Source: Oncomelania hupensis (taxonomy: Eukaryota; Mollusca; Gastropoda; Littorinimorpha; Pomatiopsidae). Taken from it: a DNA stretch of 64,000 nucleotides. The stretch lies in NCBI GenBank assembly GCA_036898135.1, contig CM072526.1:9801726-9865725 (forward strand). The letters run 5' to 3'. The notes under the pieces are model-generated. The model did no database searches and was not told the DNA's origin. It was given only the letters and a program-made list of their open reading frames with translations. A program made the position numbers and the translations under genes. Positions 1 to 11,931 of the stretch are shown in pieces (positions within the stretch are counted from its first letter, which is position 1; every line of letters starts with the position of its first letter).

Positions 1-145
1 CAGACAGGTGAGCAGCGCATGGTTGTGCGTAAGGGTCATGGGATATAACTGTCGGTATACCTGGCCGTCAACCTGCAGCCTGTTGTACCACCGTTTACAA
101 TGTTATCACTTCACACTCAATGCCCCAATGGCTTGCCTTTCTTAC

Positions 146-360
146 CCCCAATCAAGGTGCCTGTGCAGGAAGCTCCTGACTGGGTCGAGGACGGAACGTT
201 CTGCAGGTTCATAAACATTAAGGCCAGGTGGTTGAGCTTGCCGTCGTTCTTAATGTCCGAGACCTGGATGAAGTTGTTCCAAATGTAGGCATTTGTTTCG
301 TTGGGGTCCGCAGCGTTCATCTCGTATTTCAGGAATGTGTCGTAGTAGTTGTCCACTTTC
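146..360 (-). CDS. Candidate internal exon of an unidentified protein
   Basis: On the minus strand an open segment of about 71 codons is bounded by a pyrimidine-rich acceptor (TGTGTGTAG, AG at 361-362) and a good donor (GTAAG read from 145). The translation looks like real protein (KVDNYYDTFLKYEMNAADP at its start, SGASCTGTLIG at its end), with balanced composition and no repeats. The family is not recognised. No neighbouring exon lies in the window, so the rest of the gene would lie left of position 1 or be lost. It may be an exon fragment carried by a repeat. Confidence 0.42.
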
Positions 361-427
361 CTACACACAGACAAACAAACCTCGACTTCATTCACGCCTA
401 CCGTTTACAGGCATTGACCCTCGGGAT

Positions 428-620
428 TGATGCGAGAGTTGTGGCTGAGTGGTCTAAGGCGGGACTAACTTGCCTTGTCCACAGGCAAGAAACCAATGGC
501 GCCTGACAGGTGTTGGATCGATCCTGCCTCTGGGCATTATGGTCCTCCGAATATTATTTACTTTCGACTCGAGATCCAGCTGTTTTCTCTCTGGACGTAG
601 ACCTTGTCCCCTTCTTCCAA
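428..620 (+). mobile_element. Degenerate tRNA-derived SINE-like sequence
   Basis: The sequence GTGGCTGAGTGGTCTAAGGC resembles a Leu/Ser-type tRNA A box. GGATCGATCCTGCC about 80 bases on resembles a degenerate B box. A non-tRNA body follows and ends at the GA microsatellite. It is too diverged to be a working tRNA gene. Confidence 0.4.
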
Positions 621-644
621 AGGCGGTTTGATTCTGTCATTCTG

Positions 645-647
645 TCA

Positions 648-723
<76 letters not shown>

Positions 724-760
724 GAGAGAGACAGAGAGACAGAGACAGAGAGATAGAGAC

Positions 761-791
<31 letters not shown>

Positions 792-843
792 CAGAGAGAG
801 AAAGAGAAGGTGTGTGTGTGTGTGTGTGTGTACGTGTGTACTT
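645..843 (+). repeat. (GA)n / GACAGA / (GT)n microsatellite
   Basis: A long GA tract is interrupted by GACAGA variants and passes into about 15 GT dinucleotides near 809-838. A separate (CA)n tract lies at 911-942. Open frames here are only Glu/Arg or Ser/Leu repeats. Confidence 0.97.
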
Positions 844-909
844 GTTTAAATGCGTGAATCTGAATGTGTGTGCATGATCTTTATCACCTTGGTGAATAGA
901 GTGGTTAAT

Positions 910-946
<37 letters not shown>

Positions 947-952
947 CTTCTT

Positions 953-1677
953 CTCCTTTATTGTTACCCCATGTGTTTAGTTATGTGGATTATAGCTGTA
1001 TCCCTGTATTGCAATTGGCATGCTGTAACATCATTACTTCATTGTTACCCCATGTGTTTAGTTATGTGGAGTATAGCTGTATCCCTGTAGTGCAATTGAC
1101 ATACTGTAACATCATTACTTCATTGTTACCCCATGTGTTTAGTTATGTGGATTATAGCTGTATCCCTGTATTGCAATTGACATGCTGTAACATCATTACT
1201 TCATTGTTACCCCATGTGTTTAGTTATGTGGATTATAGCTGTATCCCTGTATTGCAATTGACATGCTGTAACATCATTACTTCATTGTTACCCCATGTGT
1301 TTAGTTATGTGGATTATAGCTGTATCCCTGTATTGCAATTGACATGCTGTAACATCATTACTTCAGTGTTTTCCCATGTGTTTAGTTATGTGGATCATAG
1401 CTGTATCTCTGTATTGCAATTGCCATGCTGTAACATCATTACTTCATTGTTACCCCATGTGTTTAGTTATGTGGATTATAGCTGTATCCCTGTATTGTAA
1501 TTGACATGATGTAACATCATTACTTCATTGTTACCCCATGTGTTTAGTTAGGTGATTATAGCTGTATCCATGTATTGCAATTGACATGCTGTAACACCAT
1601 TACTTCATTGTTACCCCATGTGTTTAGTTATGTGGATTATAGCTGTATCCCTGTATTGCAATTGACATGCTGTAACA
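953..1677 (+). repeat. Minisatellite, 81-bp unit, about 9 copies
   Basis: The motif GTTACCCCATGTGTTTAGTT recurs every 81 bp (about 963, 1044, 1125, 1206, 1287, 1368, 1449 and on). Copies differ by a few substitutions and a small deletion near 1550. The unit is a multiple of three, so the array stays open in one frame. That frame is not evidence of a gene. Confidence 0.95.
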
Positions 1678-1998
1678 TGGTTTTTTTCATTTGTTCAGTT
1701 TTATTAACCATTAATTATGTAGCTCAGTTTAAATTGTGTCAAATTCGTTTAAATAACTTCTGTATGATTTAGTTTTACTATCCGAGTTCATAAGATACGA
1801 ATTTTATACTTGTAACTTTTTCTTCAACAGAAATTTGTGTTTAATGTGGTAGTGTTAATCGCATGTGCAGTGAACAAAGAGTCAATGTGTTAAAACATTT
1901 GTATCCATTCTTTATTATAGTTGTTTTTACCTACACAATCTGTACTTCCTGTTACAAGTGCGTCCATTGATTAGCCCCTTCCTACCTCACTCAGAACA
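1678..1998. other. AT-rich unique spacer, no gene seen
   Basis: No coding signal, tRNA or clear repeat is visible between the minisatellite and the LINE remnant. Confidence 0.6.
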
Positions 1999-2215
1999 TT
2001 CACTTCTACAAGCCATCTAGAAATCGTCGTTCTTCTTCTGACACCCTCATGCTACGAATACCCCGCAATAAACTGACTTCTGAAGGCTGTCGAACCTTCT
2101 CAGTGCTTGGTCCTTCAACTTGGAACTCTTTTCCTCTCTCTCTTCGCAGCTCTTAGAACATAGCCACTTTCAAGTCCAACTTGAAAGCTCATCTCTACTT
2201 TACAATGTCTGATCT
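1999..2215 (+). mobile_element. LINE 3' remnant (C-terminal tail of reverse transcriptase ORF)
   Basis: In one frame the translation reads RRSSSDTLMLRIPRNKL, then CRTFSVLGPSTWNSFPLSLR, then, after an in-frame TAG, FKSNLKAHLY. The order basic (R/V)P, 'FS..GP..WN.LPL.LR', 'FK..LK..L' is typical of the last part of CR1/L2/Nimb-like non-LTR retrotransposon RT proteins. Only this tail survives. It runs into a His-rich stretch and then the 45-bp minisatellite. Confidence 0.55.
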
Positions 2216-2337
2216 CGCCTCCCATCACCATCATCATTCCTTCTTTTGTGATTCAGACCACCACCGTCACACCGCACGCCCCCATCCTTCTCACTTCTTA
2301 ACTGTTCTCCTCCTCCCTCTTCCTCCCTCGTCAGTAT

Positions 2338-4226
2338 CAAAGCCTTGTGGGCTGTCACTATGCTATAGCCTAGCAACATATAGAAAGTGGTGTGGGCTGG
2401 TACTATGTTATAGCCTATCAACTTATAGAAAGTGTTGTGGGCTGTCACTATGCTATAGCCTAGCAACATATAGAAAGTGGTGTGGGCTGGTACTATGCTA
2501 TAGCCTATCTACATATAGATAGTGTTGTGGGCTTGCACTATGATATAGCCTATCAACATATAGAAAGTGTTGTGGGCTGGTACTATGCTATATCAACATA
2601 TAGAAAGTGTTGTGGGCTGTCACTATGCTAAAGCCTAGCAACATAATTATAGAAAGTGTTGTGGGCTGGTACTATGTATAGCCTAGCAACATATAGATAG
2701 TGTTGTGGGCTGGCACTATGATATAGCCTATCAACATATAGAAAGTGTTGTGGGCTGGTACTATGCTATAGCCTATCAACATATAGAAAGTGTTGTGGGC
2801 TGGTACTATACTATAGCCTATCAACATACAGAAAGTGTTGTGGGCTGGCACTATGCTATAGCCTAGCAACATATAGAAAGTGTTGTGGGCTGGCACTATG
2901 CTAAAGCCTATGAACAGATAGAAAGTGTTGTGGGCTGGTACTATGCTATAGATTATCAACATATAGAAAGTGTTGTGGGCTGACACTATGCTATAGCCTA
3001 GCAACATATAGAAAGTGTTGTGGGCTGACACTATGCTATAGCCTAGCAACATATAGAAAGTGTTGTGGGCTGGCACTATGCTAAAGCCTATGAACAGATA
3101 GAAAGTGTTGTGGGCTGGTACTATGCTATAGCCTATCAACATATAGAAAGTGTTGTGGGCTGGCACTATGCTATAGCCTATCAACATATAGAAAGCGTTG
3201 AGGGCTGGCACTATGCTATAGCCTATCAACATATAGAAAGTGTTGTGGGCTGGCACTATGCTATAGCCTATCAACATATAGAAAGCGTTGAGGGCTGTCA
3301 CTATGCTATAGCCTATCAACATATAGAAAGTGTTGTGGGCTGGCACTATGCTATATCAACATATAGAAAGTGTTGTGGGCTGGTACTATGCTATAGATTA
3401 TCAACATATAGAAAGTGTTGTGGGCTGACACTATGCTATAGCCTAGCAACATATAGAAAGTGTTGTGGGCTGGTACTATGCTATAGCCTATCAACATATA
3501 GAAAGTGTTGTGGGCTGGCACTATGCTAAAGCCTAGCAACATATAGAAAGTGTTGTGGGCTGGCACTATGCTATAGCCTATCAACATATAGAAAGTGTTG
3601 TGGGCTGGTACTATGCTATAGCCTATCAACATAATTATAGAAAGTGTTGTGGGCTGGTACTATGCTATAGCCTACCAACATATAGAAAGTGTTGTGGGCT
3701 GGCACTATGCTATAGCCTATCAACATATAGAAAGTGTTGTGGACTGTCACTATGCTATAGCCTATCAACATATAGAAAGTGTTGTGTGCTGGTACTATGC
3801 TATAGCCTATCAACATATAGAAAGTGTTGTGGGCTGGTACTATGCTCTATCAACATATAGAAAGTGTTGTGGGCTGGTACTATGATATAGCCTATCAACT
3901 TATAGAAAGCGTTGTGGGCTGGCACTATGCTATAGCCTAGCAACATATAAAAAGTGTTGTGGGCTGGCACTATGCTAAAGCCTAGCAACATATAGAAAGG
4001 GTTGTGGGCTGTCACTATGCTATAGCCTAGCAACATATAGAAAGTGTTGTGGGCTGGCACTATGCTAAAGCCTAGCAACATATAGAAAGTGTTGTGGGCT
4101 GGCACCATACTATAGCCTATCAACTTATAGAAAGTGTTGTGGGCTGGTACTATGCTATAGCCTAGCAAACTATAGAAAGTGTTGTGGGCTGTCACTATGC
4201 TATAGCCTAGCAAACTATATAAAGAG
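2338..4226 (+). repeat. Minisatellite, 45-bp unit, about 40 copies
   Basis: The units contain GAAAGTGTTGTGGGCTGG, an ACTATGCTATAGCC core and a CAACATATA end, and most repeat every 45 bp (for example 3146 to 3191). Shorter variants lack the AGCC block (near 2590, 3355, 3848), and some carry an inserted AATTATAG. The unit length is a multiple of three, so long frames stay open on both strands, encoding MLIGYSIVPAHNTFY-type or ESVVGWHYAIAYQHI-type peptides. These are repeat artefacts. Confidence 0.96.
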
Positions 4227-5655
4227 TTGGATCCTCTCATTAAATCCATTACTTTCCTTCCACCGATTCAAATGAATTATACAAATCTGCAAAGTCATAG
4301 TTCGTGTGAGTAAGTGTGTGTGTGTGTGTTTGTACATGTTAACTGCGACTTCTGTCGACGAACTCAGGTCAAAGTCACACGTTCTGTCGACCGCTGATTT
4401 GTGACGACGTCGTCAGTTTTTGTGACGACGGTCGCCAGAATTTTTTTGGTCAAAATAGCGTTTTTCACCCCTGTTTAGCCGACCGTCGTTGAAATCATGC
4501 AAAAAAACAGTGGTGTCGTCTAAAAGCATAATCTGTCACGTTGGGTTGTGTATAACTTACACACTTTGAGCCTGGACTTTACACTCCTGCTTGACTCCAG
4601 CGCCCCTCTCTCTTCGTGTGTATATGTCGTGACCAATCAGATTGCATCGTGACGTGATTAGCCTACGAGACAACGAATTTTCACGAGATATGTCAGTGCG
4701 CCATTGTAAACAGATGCCAAGACTTGGCATCAGTGTGGTAAGTAAAACTTCTTCTTGTTGGGACTTTAATTTCTTCATATGTTATCAGTTTTCAGCTTAG
4801 GATTTTTTAGGATTCATTACATATTAAACTGAAAATGACTATATGTAGCACCTGACGAATCGAAGTGAAGAAGATTAATTTGTGCAGACCCGAGACCGAC
4901 TTGGCAAAAGAAAACCCAAACTGTGGTGGATTAGTAGTCTTGTACCTTCACTTTTACCGTCAATTTACCGTCAATAATATGAAATTTGCAGAGCAAGTAA
5001 GTCCTTTTAGCTAGGAACAAGAGTGTAGGAGATTCTGGCAAATGATTTGATTGACAACATTGCAAGTTGCAACACTTCCACGTAAATGCATAAAAACGGC
5101 AAAGAATAGACTTACATGTAGGCCTATTCAGCACCATTTTTACTAGAGTAGTGAAGATAATTTTATAGAAAATTCTCCAATAATATTGACCAACAAAATT
5201 ATTAACATCATACAAAGCTTCTAACAACAACGCAAAATCAAATCAAAGGTAAATACACTGTTATTGCATAAAACAAAACGATCGGATGTATCGTGCGCGT
5301 CTCTGACGTAACAGAGCTGAGAGTGGGGGTGAGAAATATATGCTTGACCTAATTCCACGTACTGACGTAGCAATATCATTATTTATTGCAAATGCTTAAT
5401 CAGACTATTACTTTGGATAAAAATATAATGACTTTTCATTGTTCAGTGGTCCATCCATGTTCACGGTCTGTGTGTGTTCTTTCTTTAAGTCCAAGGATAC
5501 ATTACAACAAAATTATAAGAATGTTGCCTTTGTTTATTTTTGCATCATTCTGCACCTTTTTTTTTAAATTATATATTATAAGCCAAGCCTTCTTTATAAT
5601 TTTTATGTCACATTTATGTGATAAGAAAACAGGGAAAAACGTATCTGTATCTCTT
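4227..5655. other. No gene recognised
   Basis: AT-rich unique sequence with a short (GT)n near 4314-4330. A CG-containing patch at 4360-4450 includes the palindromic GACGACGTCGTC. Short open frames on both strands lack domain or splice support. Confidence 0.55.
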
Positions 5656-5659
<4 letters not shown>

Positions 5660-5705
<46 letters not shown>

Positions 5706-5725
5706 TATATACATATATATATATG
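5660..5725. repeat. (CT)n followed by (TA)n microsatellite
   Basis: About 20 CT dinucleotides are followed by a short TATA tract. Confidence 0.95.
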
Positions 5726-5770
5726 TATTCTTAAATAGCTAGTTTAATCTTAAAAAGGATAATGTTTCAG

Positions 5771-6010
5771 ACTCTGCACAATCGAAAGCAGCAACAGCAG
5801 AGATACTAGGGTCAGCAGAACCTGCCCCAGCCTCCGCCTCAACCCTCTCCTAACCCATTTCAGCAGCAACAGCAACTACATCCACCTCCACAGCTGTCCT
5901 CATCGTCGTTGTCTAACCCCCAGAGACCTCCACCGTCTTCTTTTCAGGGAGCTTCACCCAGGCATCTGTCGCTCGGATCTTCTGCCATGCCTGATAAGGG
6001 CTCAGATCAT
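5771..6010 (+). pseudogene. Q/P-rich exon-like segment with an in-frame stop
   Basis: The segment starts after TTTCAG and ends at a donor-like CAT|GTGAGTAATG. It encodes a glutamine- and proline-rich stretch (QQQQ, QPPPQPSPNPFQQQQQ, then SSLSNPQRPPPSSFQGASPR), as in low-complexity regions of transcriptional coactivators. An in-frame TAG lies 12 codons in. So either the true acceptor is downstream of it, or this is a dead exon copy. No neighbouring exon was found. Confidence 0.35.
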
Positions 6011-9000
6011 GTGAGTAATGTAAAAGGACATTACTTGTTAGAGTGTAGCGCTACAAGGCAAATGAACTTTGACATGGATCGATTTAGCTCAAGATGGAAA
6101 ACAGTGCCAAGCTATGAAGTTTCAGGTTATCCCCAAGTAGTTTAAGATAATGGCACACCAGTCCTACGAAAGTGCACTCCGAAAGCAAAATGTGAAGTAT
6201 AAGCTGTGTACATCAATTTTGTTAGGCTTTTATTGATTACGATTACTTTTTCTAGTGTTTACATACACCACCAACCCAAGCTCCATTACCCACACCTGAC
6301 ACCCCCCCCCCCCCCCCCACAGATAGCAAAGTTAACAAGGACGTCGTCATGGGTAGAAAGACATAATATGCATGCGTTCAGTATAAGTGGATGTTTCAGG
6401 CATATGTCGAACATCTGTAGGCCTAGTGCTTGTCGCAGTAGGAGTTGTCATACACATGTGCGTCAAGAATGACTCCCCACTTTGCGTCATTTCTTTATTT
6501 TGGGGTCAAATACGCACTGCAGTGCGCAATCGGGAACACGGAATGGGTATACTACATTTAGCAGACATAGGCCCGTTTGCAACAACAAAAAAAAGACAAC
6601 CCTTATTGGATTTCCTTGTCTGCTACTCGAACCAAGCGAGCAATGAAATGGTGGATCGTAATCTTCCATCATATTGGTATTTTTCTCAAGGGATAACAAA
6701 CATACTGGCCTTAAAAACCAAACAACTAAATCTATACGTACCTTGGATTCAGGGTTGGATTTTTATTCGCCATTTCGGGCATTGTGCATGTATTCTGCGT
6801 GCGACAATGGGATACATTGCATTTATTGTCATTGTAATAAATTGATAAATATTCACATAGTTATATTTTGATTTAAAGCATAATTGTATTTGTTCTGTTG
6901 GTTTGTTGTTGATTTAGATAAATGTATTTAAATGAAAGTAGCCTTTTGATTTAGATATGCATTTTAATGAAAATAGCCGTTAATTGTAGTTGTTAGATCT
7001 GTCAATTGGATGGGTAAAATTATTGATTTAATTAACCTGCTATAATTTCTCATCGCTAATAGTCATGTTTCAAAATAATAATGTACAGTAACACAGTACT
7101 ATAATCTGTTGACAGGAATCTGACAACCTAGTGGATCTGCATGTGACGACACGGGTTTCAGAATAGCAGAGAGAGTTGTATTTTGGACGTAGTTGCACTT
7201 CTCTGTTATGTAGTGTACATAGAATAGCTTGACCGGTTTCCTTATTGCGTATGAAAGAGTGCAGTAATCATAAAGTCCGTGCGTAACGTAGAAGACAGGG
7301 GTAGGCCAAATACAGAACAGGGCTATGCATAATAGAAATATGTATACTGAGGAGAGCTCGACTGTTTGCTTATGGCCGGGTGCATTTGGTAGGGCAGAGT
7401 GATTTGAAGTGCTTTTGCGAAGAGGTCAATTCTAGCCAGACAGCGACCCTGTGACAGTGTGTCATAGTAGAATAGGTTTTTGTGTGGAAGGGTGTGATAT
7501 TGTTGATACAAACCACCCAAGGCCTTACGCCCTCGTCGGGGTAAGGATGCTTAGAGTTGGAAAGGGGAGGAATATAACTGGCATTTATAAGTGAATGTAG
7601 GGTTTTTTCCTAAGGTGTGTGTGGTTCTCCATTGAACACCCGCCGAGACTCAGTTTCTGTGACAGAAATGAGGTGCCCTCGTCCTCGTTTATCAGTGTTA
7701 TTTTTGAAGTGAGAATAACCAGCAATAGCCAGACACAAAGTAACTCTCAAAGACTAACCATTTGTGTTGTGTTGTACTGTGTTGGAGAAGAAGGTGGGTG
7801 TGTCACAAGTCGAGGCCGGTGAGTGAACCCTGTAATCCAATTTCTTAGTGGCGCACTCTGAGACTGCGTACGCGTATGAATGGTGTTGAATGTGGGGGAA
7901 GGGGATGTATTTTTGATGCATAATGATTTTATATGATTTTCTTATTATGTATATGATAGAGAAATGCCGCTGCTGCTGTTGTTGTAAAAGTGGGTCAACG
8001 GCGACGATGGGGAATGCATGCTAAAGAGGGAGAGTGAGAGAGAGAGGGTGTATGTATGGAGAGGGGTAATTGTAATATGCTAGAGGCATGAAGGAAATGA
8101 TGATTATGAAGAAAGCATGTTTACAGCATAGTACATCAAGACAGTATGGATGAAGGGAGATAATCGAGATGTGTTATAACAGTTGGGAAAATAATGAAGG
8201 TGGAGGGAGATGGAATGAATCAGGACTGTGTGATGAAGTGTGGTTGCAATAATTATGTATATTTATATAAATGTCTGTGTTATAGAAGATATGAATTATT
8301 AAGCACCAAAGGTTGATTTATATTATTGAAAGGTATGCATAGCATTTTGTATTGTTGTCATTGTGGCATAAACAGGTCAAGATGGCGGACGGAGGACGGC
8401 GTGTTATATTATATAGTGTTTATGTTTGTAGGCAGACTGTTAAGACTGTGTATCTGCTTACAGGTTTGGGCTGATGATGATGTTGACGTTGCTGATGTTC
8501 TGATGATGATGATGTTGTACCTGATGTTCTGATGTCGTTGATGTTGTACCTGTTATCATCTGTATTGCGCTGACTAATCCCTAGTCAGTATAGCTGTATT
8601 CCGCCACACCGACAACTTGCGCAGTCGTGGTTCTGTGTTGCGACCTTGCCTCTACAGCAGGGGGAGTGTGGTGGTAGACTCTGCCACTGCTGCTTGTTTT
8701 GCCTCCGTATCGGGGCATTACCATATTCCAGGAATTCCACACACCACATTCACGCACACACAGACTTACACAGCTCTACACCTAAAAACATATTTCATTT
8801 AGTTGTAGAAATCATCCTTATGTTGTGAAAGAGACTGTTTAGCTCTCTCTGAGCTACTTGACAAAACATTTGAACAGTGCTTCAGTTCTACGGTTTCACC
8901 TGGACAATAGTTCGAAGATTAAAGATTCATAGCACCATCATTTCTTAAGTTGAAAATTTATATTTTGAATTGAGTTACTGATTGTGATTTTGTTGTACAC

Positions 9001-9250
9001 ATTTTGTAAAGAAACTGTTGCTGTTTAGTTCTGTTTGGGGGTTAAACAAAGGGAGGTAATTGTTAGTTAATTTTGGGACGGGGGGGTCTTGATAGGGGTG
9101 GAGGGTGGTTAGTTTCCCATTTGTCCTGTGCGTGTATGTTAATCGTTGAATAAAAGAGTGTGATTGTATTCTGGCACTTTGTGTTAGTTTATTTTGGTTG
9201 AGTTTTTATTCCTTTCACTCGCTTTATGTGCTGACGTCACGGAACCCGCT
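6011..9250. other. About 3.2 kb with no recognisable gene
   Basis: Contains a poly-C run at about 6301-6318, a GA tract near 8030-8047, a (GAT)n-like stretch near 8470-8520 and AATAAA near 9150. Short open frames show no family resemblance. The sequence near 8590-8780 has cDNA-like composition but no boundaries that could be supported. Confidence 0.5.
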
Positions 9251-9258
9251 CGGGTGCC

Positions 9259-9483
9259 GTGACACTGCCAAATACTCCCAACACTGAGCACTGCCGCAGC
9301 GGATATAACAGTGATCATGATGATTTGTTTGATGACGTCTGTGACAGCACAATCACTCTAAATCGGATTGTGACTCACTTTATTCCATCCAATGATTCAA
9401 GTGGCACTGAATCAAATGACAGCTTAGCCATGGTTTACAGAAATAGAGAGAGCAATAATGAGAACTCACCGACAAAGAGTTAG
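9259..9483 (+). other. Short acidic open frame at the left edge of the Polinton
   Basis: An open frame without an ATG start encodes an acidic, Ser/Asp-rich peptide (SGYNSDHDDLFDDVCD, THFIPSNDSSGTESNDS). It ends in TAG inside the left terminal repeat. It could be a flanking host exon or part of another transposon. No family was recognised. Confidence 0.2.
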
Positions 9484-9600
9484 GGTTAGGGTTTTTATTA
9501 CAATATAAGGCTGTTTTGATAGCAATTAAATACATGACAAAATACTCTGTAAATCCCTCATTTGCTAATATATGCGTATTTATTGCGTCTTTAAGTTTGA
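9451..9600 (+). repeat. Left inverted terminal repeat of the Polinton
   Basis: Blocks AGCAATAATG, AGTTA, GGCTGTTTT, ACTCTG, ATTTGCTAA and TGCGTCTTT occur here in this order. They recur in the same order on the minus strand at 31716-31556, with small indels between blocks. The colinear series of 9-10-base exact blocks argues for a decayed terminal repeat. The outer boundary is uncertain because similarity continues past AGTTA. Confidence 0.62.
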
Positions 9601-10442
9601 ATGAAATTTAAATTAAAATTCCTTTTTTTTATACAACTGCAGAATTCTTTACCTGTTATTAGATATATAACGCGAATCCTTTGCCTGTGGTTTTATTTTT
9701 ATTGAAGTCTCCTGACGGTATTGATTTTAACCTTCATGCTGTTCTCACAATTATTTTTATTATTAAATACACAACACACTGCATTATACTTGTAACGTTA
9801 AACATTAATGTGTAACACTTTCTTAAACCTTGAATAAGTTAGAAAATTACTGCAATGATGGAGCATTAGTTACTTTTGGTTTTAAGCTGTGGGAAATCCC
9901 ATTATAGCAGACGATGCAAATGCTAGTGCCTAGTCATTTTCTCTTAGCAACAACATGGACGCTTCCGGTATGTCCGCCATTTAAATAATTGCTAGTTACT
10001 TCTAAACTGAATCAAGAATGCATGCACATGCATATGCACTCGCGCATGTGTGCACATGCTTGCATATGCATAAACACACACACATGCACACGCACACATG
10101 CGTACGAACGCGCATGCATATGTTTTCAAATTAACATATCCCTGTTTACTGTTTAGCATGCGTCATAAGGCGTGTTTATTAGTTACGTTCCCTAACGACT
10201 GTGCGCAACACCCAGCCAGCCTTCACTTTTGCTCAATACTAGCTGGCGTGAAGACACATTTCAGTATACTGTCTGCTTTATACTTGGTTTGAGGAAATTC
10301 TTCTTTCAGCAATCATAAAGCTGTTACTCGACTGTTACAGAATCAAAAGAAAATAATCTGTTAAAAACTGACTGAGCGTCAAGGAAGAAAGAAGTGAACA
10401 ATTTTGTGATCATTCTGTGGAATATAGTGCTGTGTTTGTAGA

Positions 10443-11160
10443 ATGGCTTATTCAAGCGTTCAACCAGTCTCGCCAGGTATGACTATGAGTCAAGAATCAG
10501 ATATGTTGCAAGACTCTCAACCTTTGACAACTCAACCTTTGACAATTTTTTCTGAACAAGAACTCGCCGTTTTAAATAAATACCAAAGTTATCATACCAA
10601 GATGAGTGAATATTTTTCTAAATTGCCCAAAGAACCAAATGCGGAAATACCTAAACGTCCAAAGGAAAGCTTATCATTTTTGAACACCAAACCTGATAAG
10701 TTCACTCCGGAAAGCATGGATAAATTTCTTGAAGAAAAATTGATTAAAACAAATGCTGTGCCACTGGTTGAAATGCCTGATATTTCTAAAGCAGCTCAAG
10801 ATATGAATTTAGACTATGAAAACGTAACTGACATTCTAGTCAAAAGGGCAAACAAATTTCGAAATGATCAGGCTGCTTTTATCAGTGATGCATTAAATTA
10901 TGGGTTGTTGTTAGAGAGGGCGTTTTTTTTTTGTAAAAATTCAAAGAAAAATGAATTGGTCTGATTATTTAAAAGACCAACTAAAAATTTCACAAAACTA
11001 TGCCGCAAAACTGCGTAACTTGGCTCATTATTTTGCTAATTATCCTAAGTTTCATAGGCTAGATATTCCATTAGGAGAGTTCATAATCAAATCTAAACAA
11101 ATTAATCAGTTTATGAAAGATGATGAGGCATTTCGAACAAAATGGCAGAGCAAAGAATAA
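10443..11160 (+). pseudogene. First Polinton gene, function unknown, frameshifted
   Basis: The ATG at 10443 opens 173 codons. A coding frame one base over (10951-11160, 69 codons) continues at once, and the switch falls at a T11 run at 10922-10932. This points to a homopolymer frameshift, either real or a sequencing error. The first part is Gln/Ser-rich and then helical and charged. The second part is compact and helical (NYAAKLRNLAHYFANYPKF) and looks like a conserved domain, but I do not recognise it. The gene lies just inside the left terminal repeat, upstream of and codirectional with the polymerase. Confidence 0.6.
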
Positions 11161-11930
11161 ACTCTGTAGAAAAAACACACCGGCAGCAACAAAGTAATCA
11201 AGTTATTGATTAGTAGGCAAAACCTGGCGGGACTGGCGAACAGTAACGCAGTGTTGAAATATCCTTCACCTTGCTCGTCAACCAAACCTTCACCTTTAGC
11301 CAAAGACTCCACTGAGACTGGCAAACAGTAACGCAGTGTTGAAATCTCCTTCACCTTGCTCGTCAACCAAACCTTCACCTTTAGCCAAGGATTCCACAGC
11401 ATGACTCACACTTGTTCACTCTTGTATTCCACTCGCTCGTCAACAACAAAGGGGTTGCCAATGTGCGACTCCGCTATTGAACTATAACTCCCCACTTCCA
11501 CTCCCCATCCCAATTGCATTCACAACAATTACACAAAACGCAACAAGCAAACATAAAACTTTTTCCCTCCCTCCACCCTCAGACTCCCAAACCCCACCCC
11601 CTCATACCCATCCTATCACCCACCACCCCTCACCCACCACCCCTCACCCACCACCCCTCACCCACCACCCCTCACCCACCACCCCTCACCCACCACCCCT
11701 CACCCACCACCCCTCACTCCCTCCCCATCACCCACCACCCCTCACTCCCTCCCCATCCCATCCCCACCATCACCCATCCCTTCACACTCCCTTTCCATTA
11801 CCCACTTTCCCATCCCCATCACCACCACCCCTCCCCCATTCACACATGCGCGTTAAACAATAACGATGATCCTAAAGGGAGGTAATAACTATTATACATT
11901 TTTAATTTAAAATTTTGTTATCAGTATAAA
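11161..11930. repeat. Intergenic: 85-bp tandem duplication and CACCC-rich array
   Basis: A unit beginning GACTGG at 11231 is repeated at 11316 with few changes (ends near 11398). From about 11585 to 11850 a pyrimidine/CA-rich array of a 14-bp unit like ACCCACCACCCCTC runs for roughly nine copies and then decays. Open frames here are Pro/His/Thr repeats. No gene lies in this gap between the first gene and polB. Confidence 0.8.
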
Positions 11931-11931
11931 A

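Noticed and set aside
637..942. Ser/Leu- and Arg/Glu-repeat open frames
   Set aside because: Translations of GA/GT microsatellites.
2338..4226. CRISPR-like array
   Set aside because: Repeats are contiguous with no unique spacers, and the sequence is eukaryotic.
2672..4249. Long open frames on both strands in the 45-bp array, as possible repeat-protein genes
   Set aside because: They follow from a unit length of 45 bp without stops. The peptide is a pure echo of the repeat and there is no start, splice or promoter context.
7801..9264. Possible solo LTR (TGTCAC ... GTGACA with AATAAA inside)
   Set aside because: The 5-bp flanks (GGGTG and CTGCC) do not match and no second copy or internal domain is present. 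The short inverted ends could be chance.
11477..11885. Pro/His/Thr-rich proteins
   Set aside because: Translations of the CACCC-type tandem repeat between two Polinton genes.
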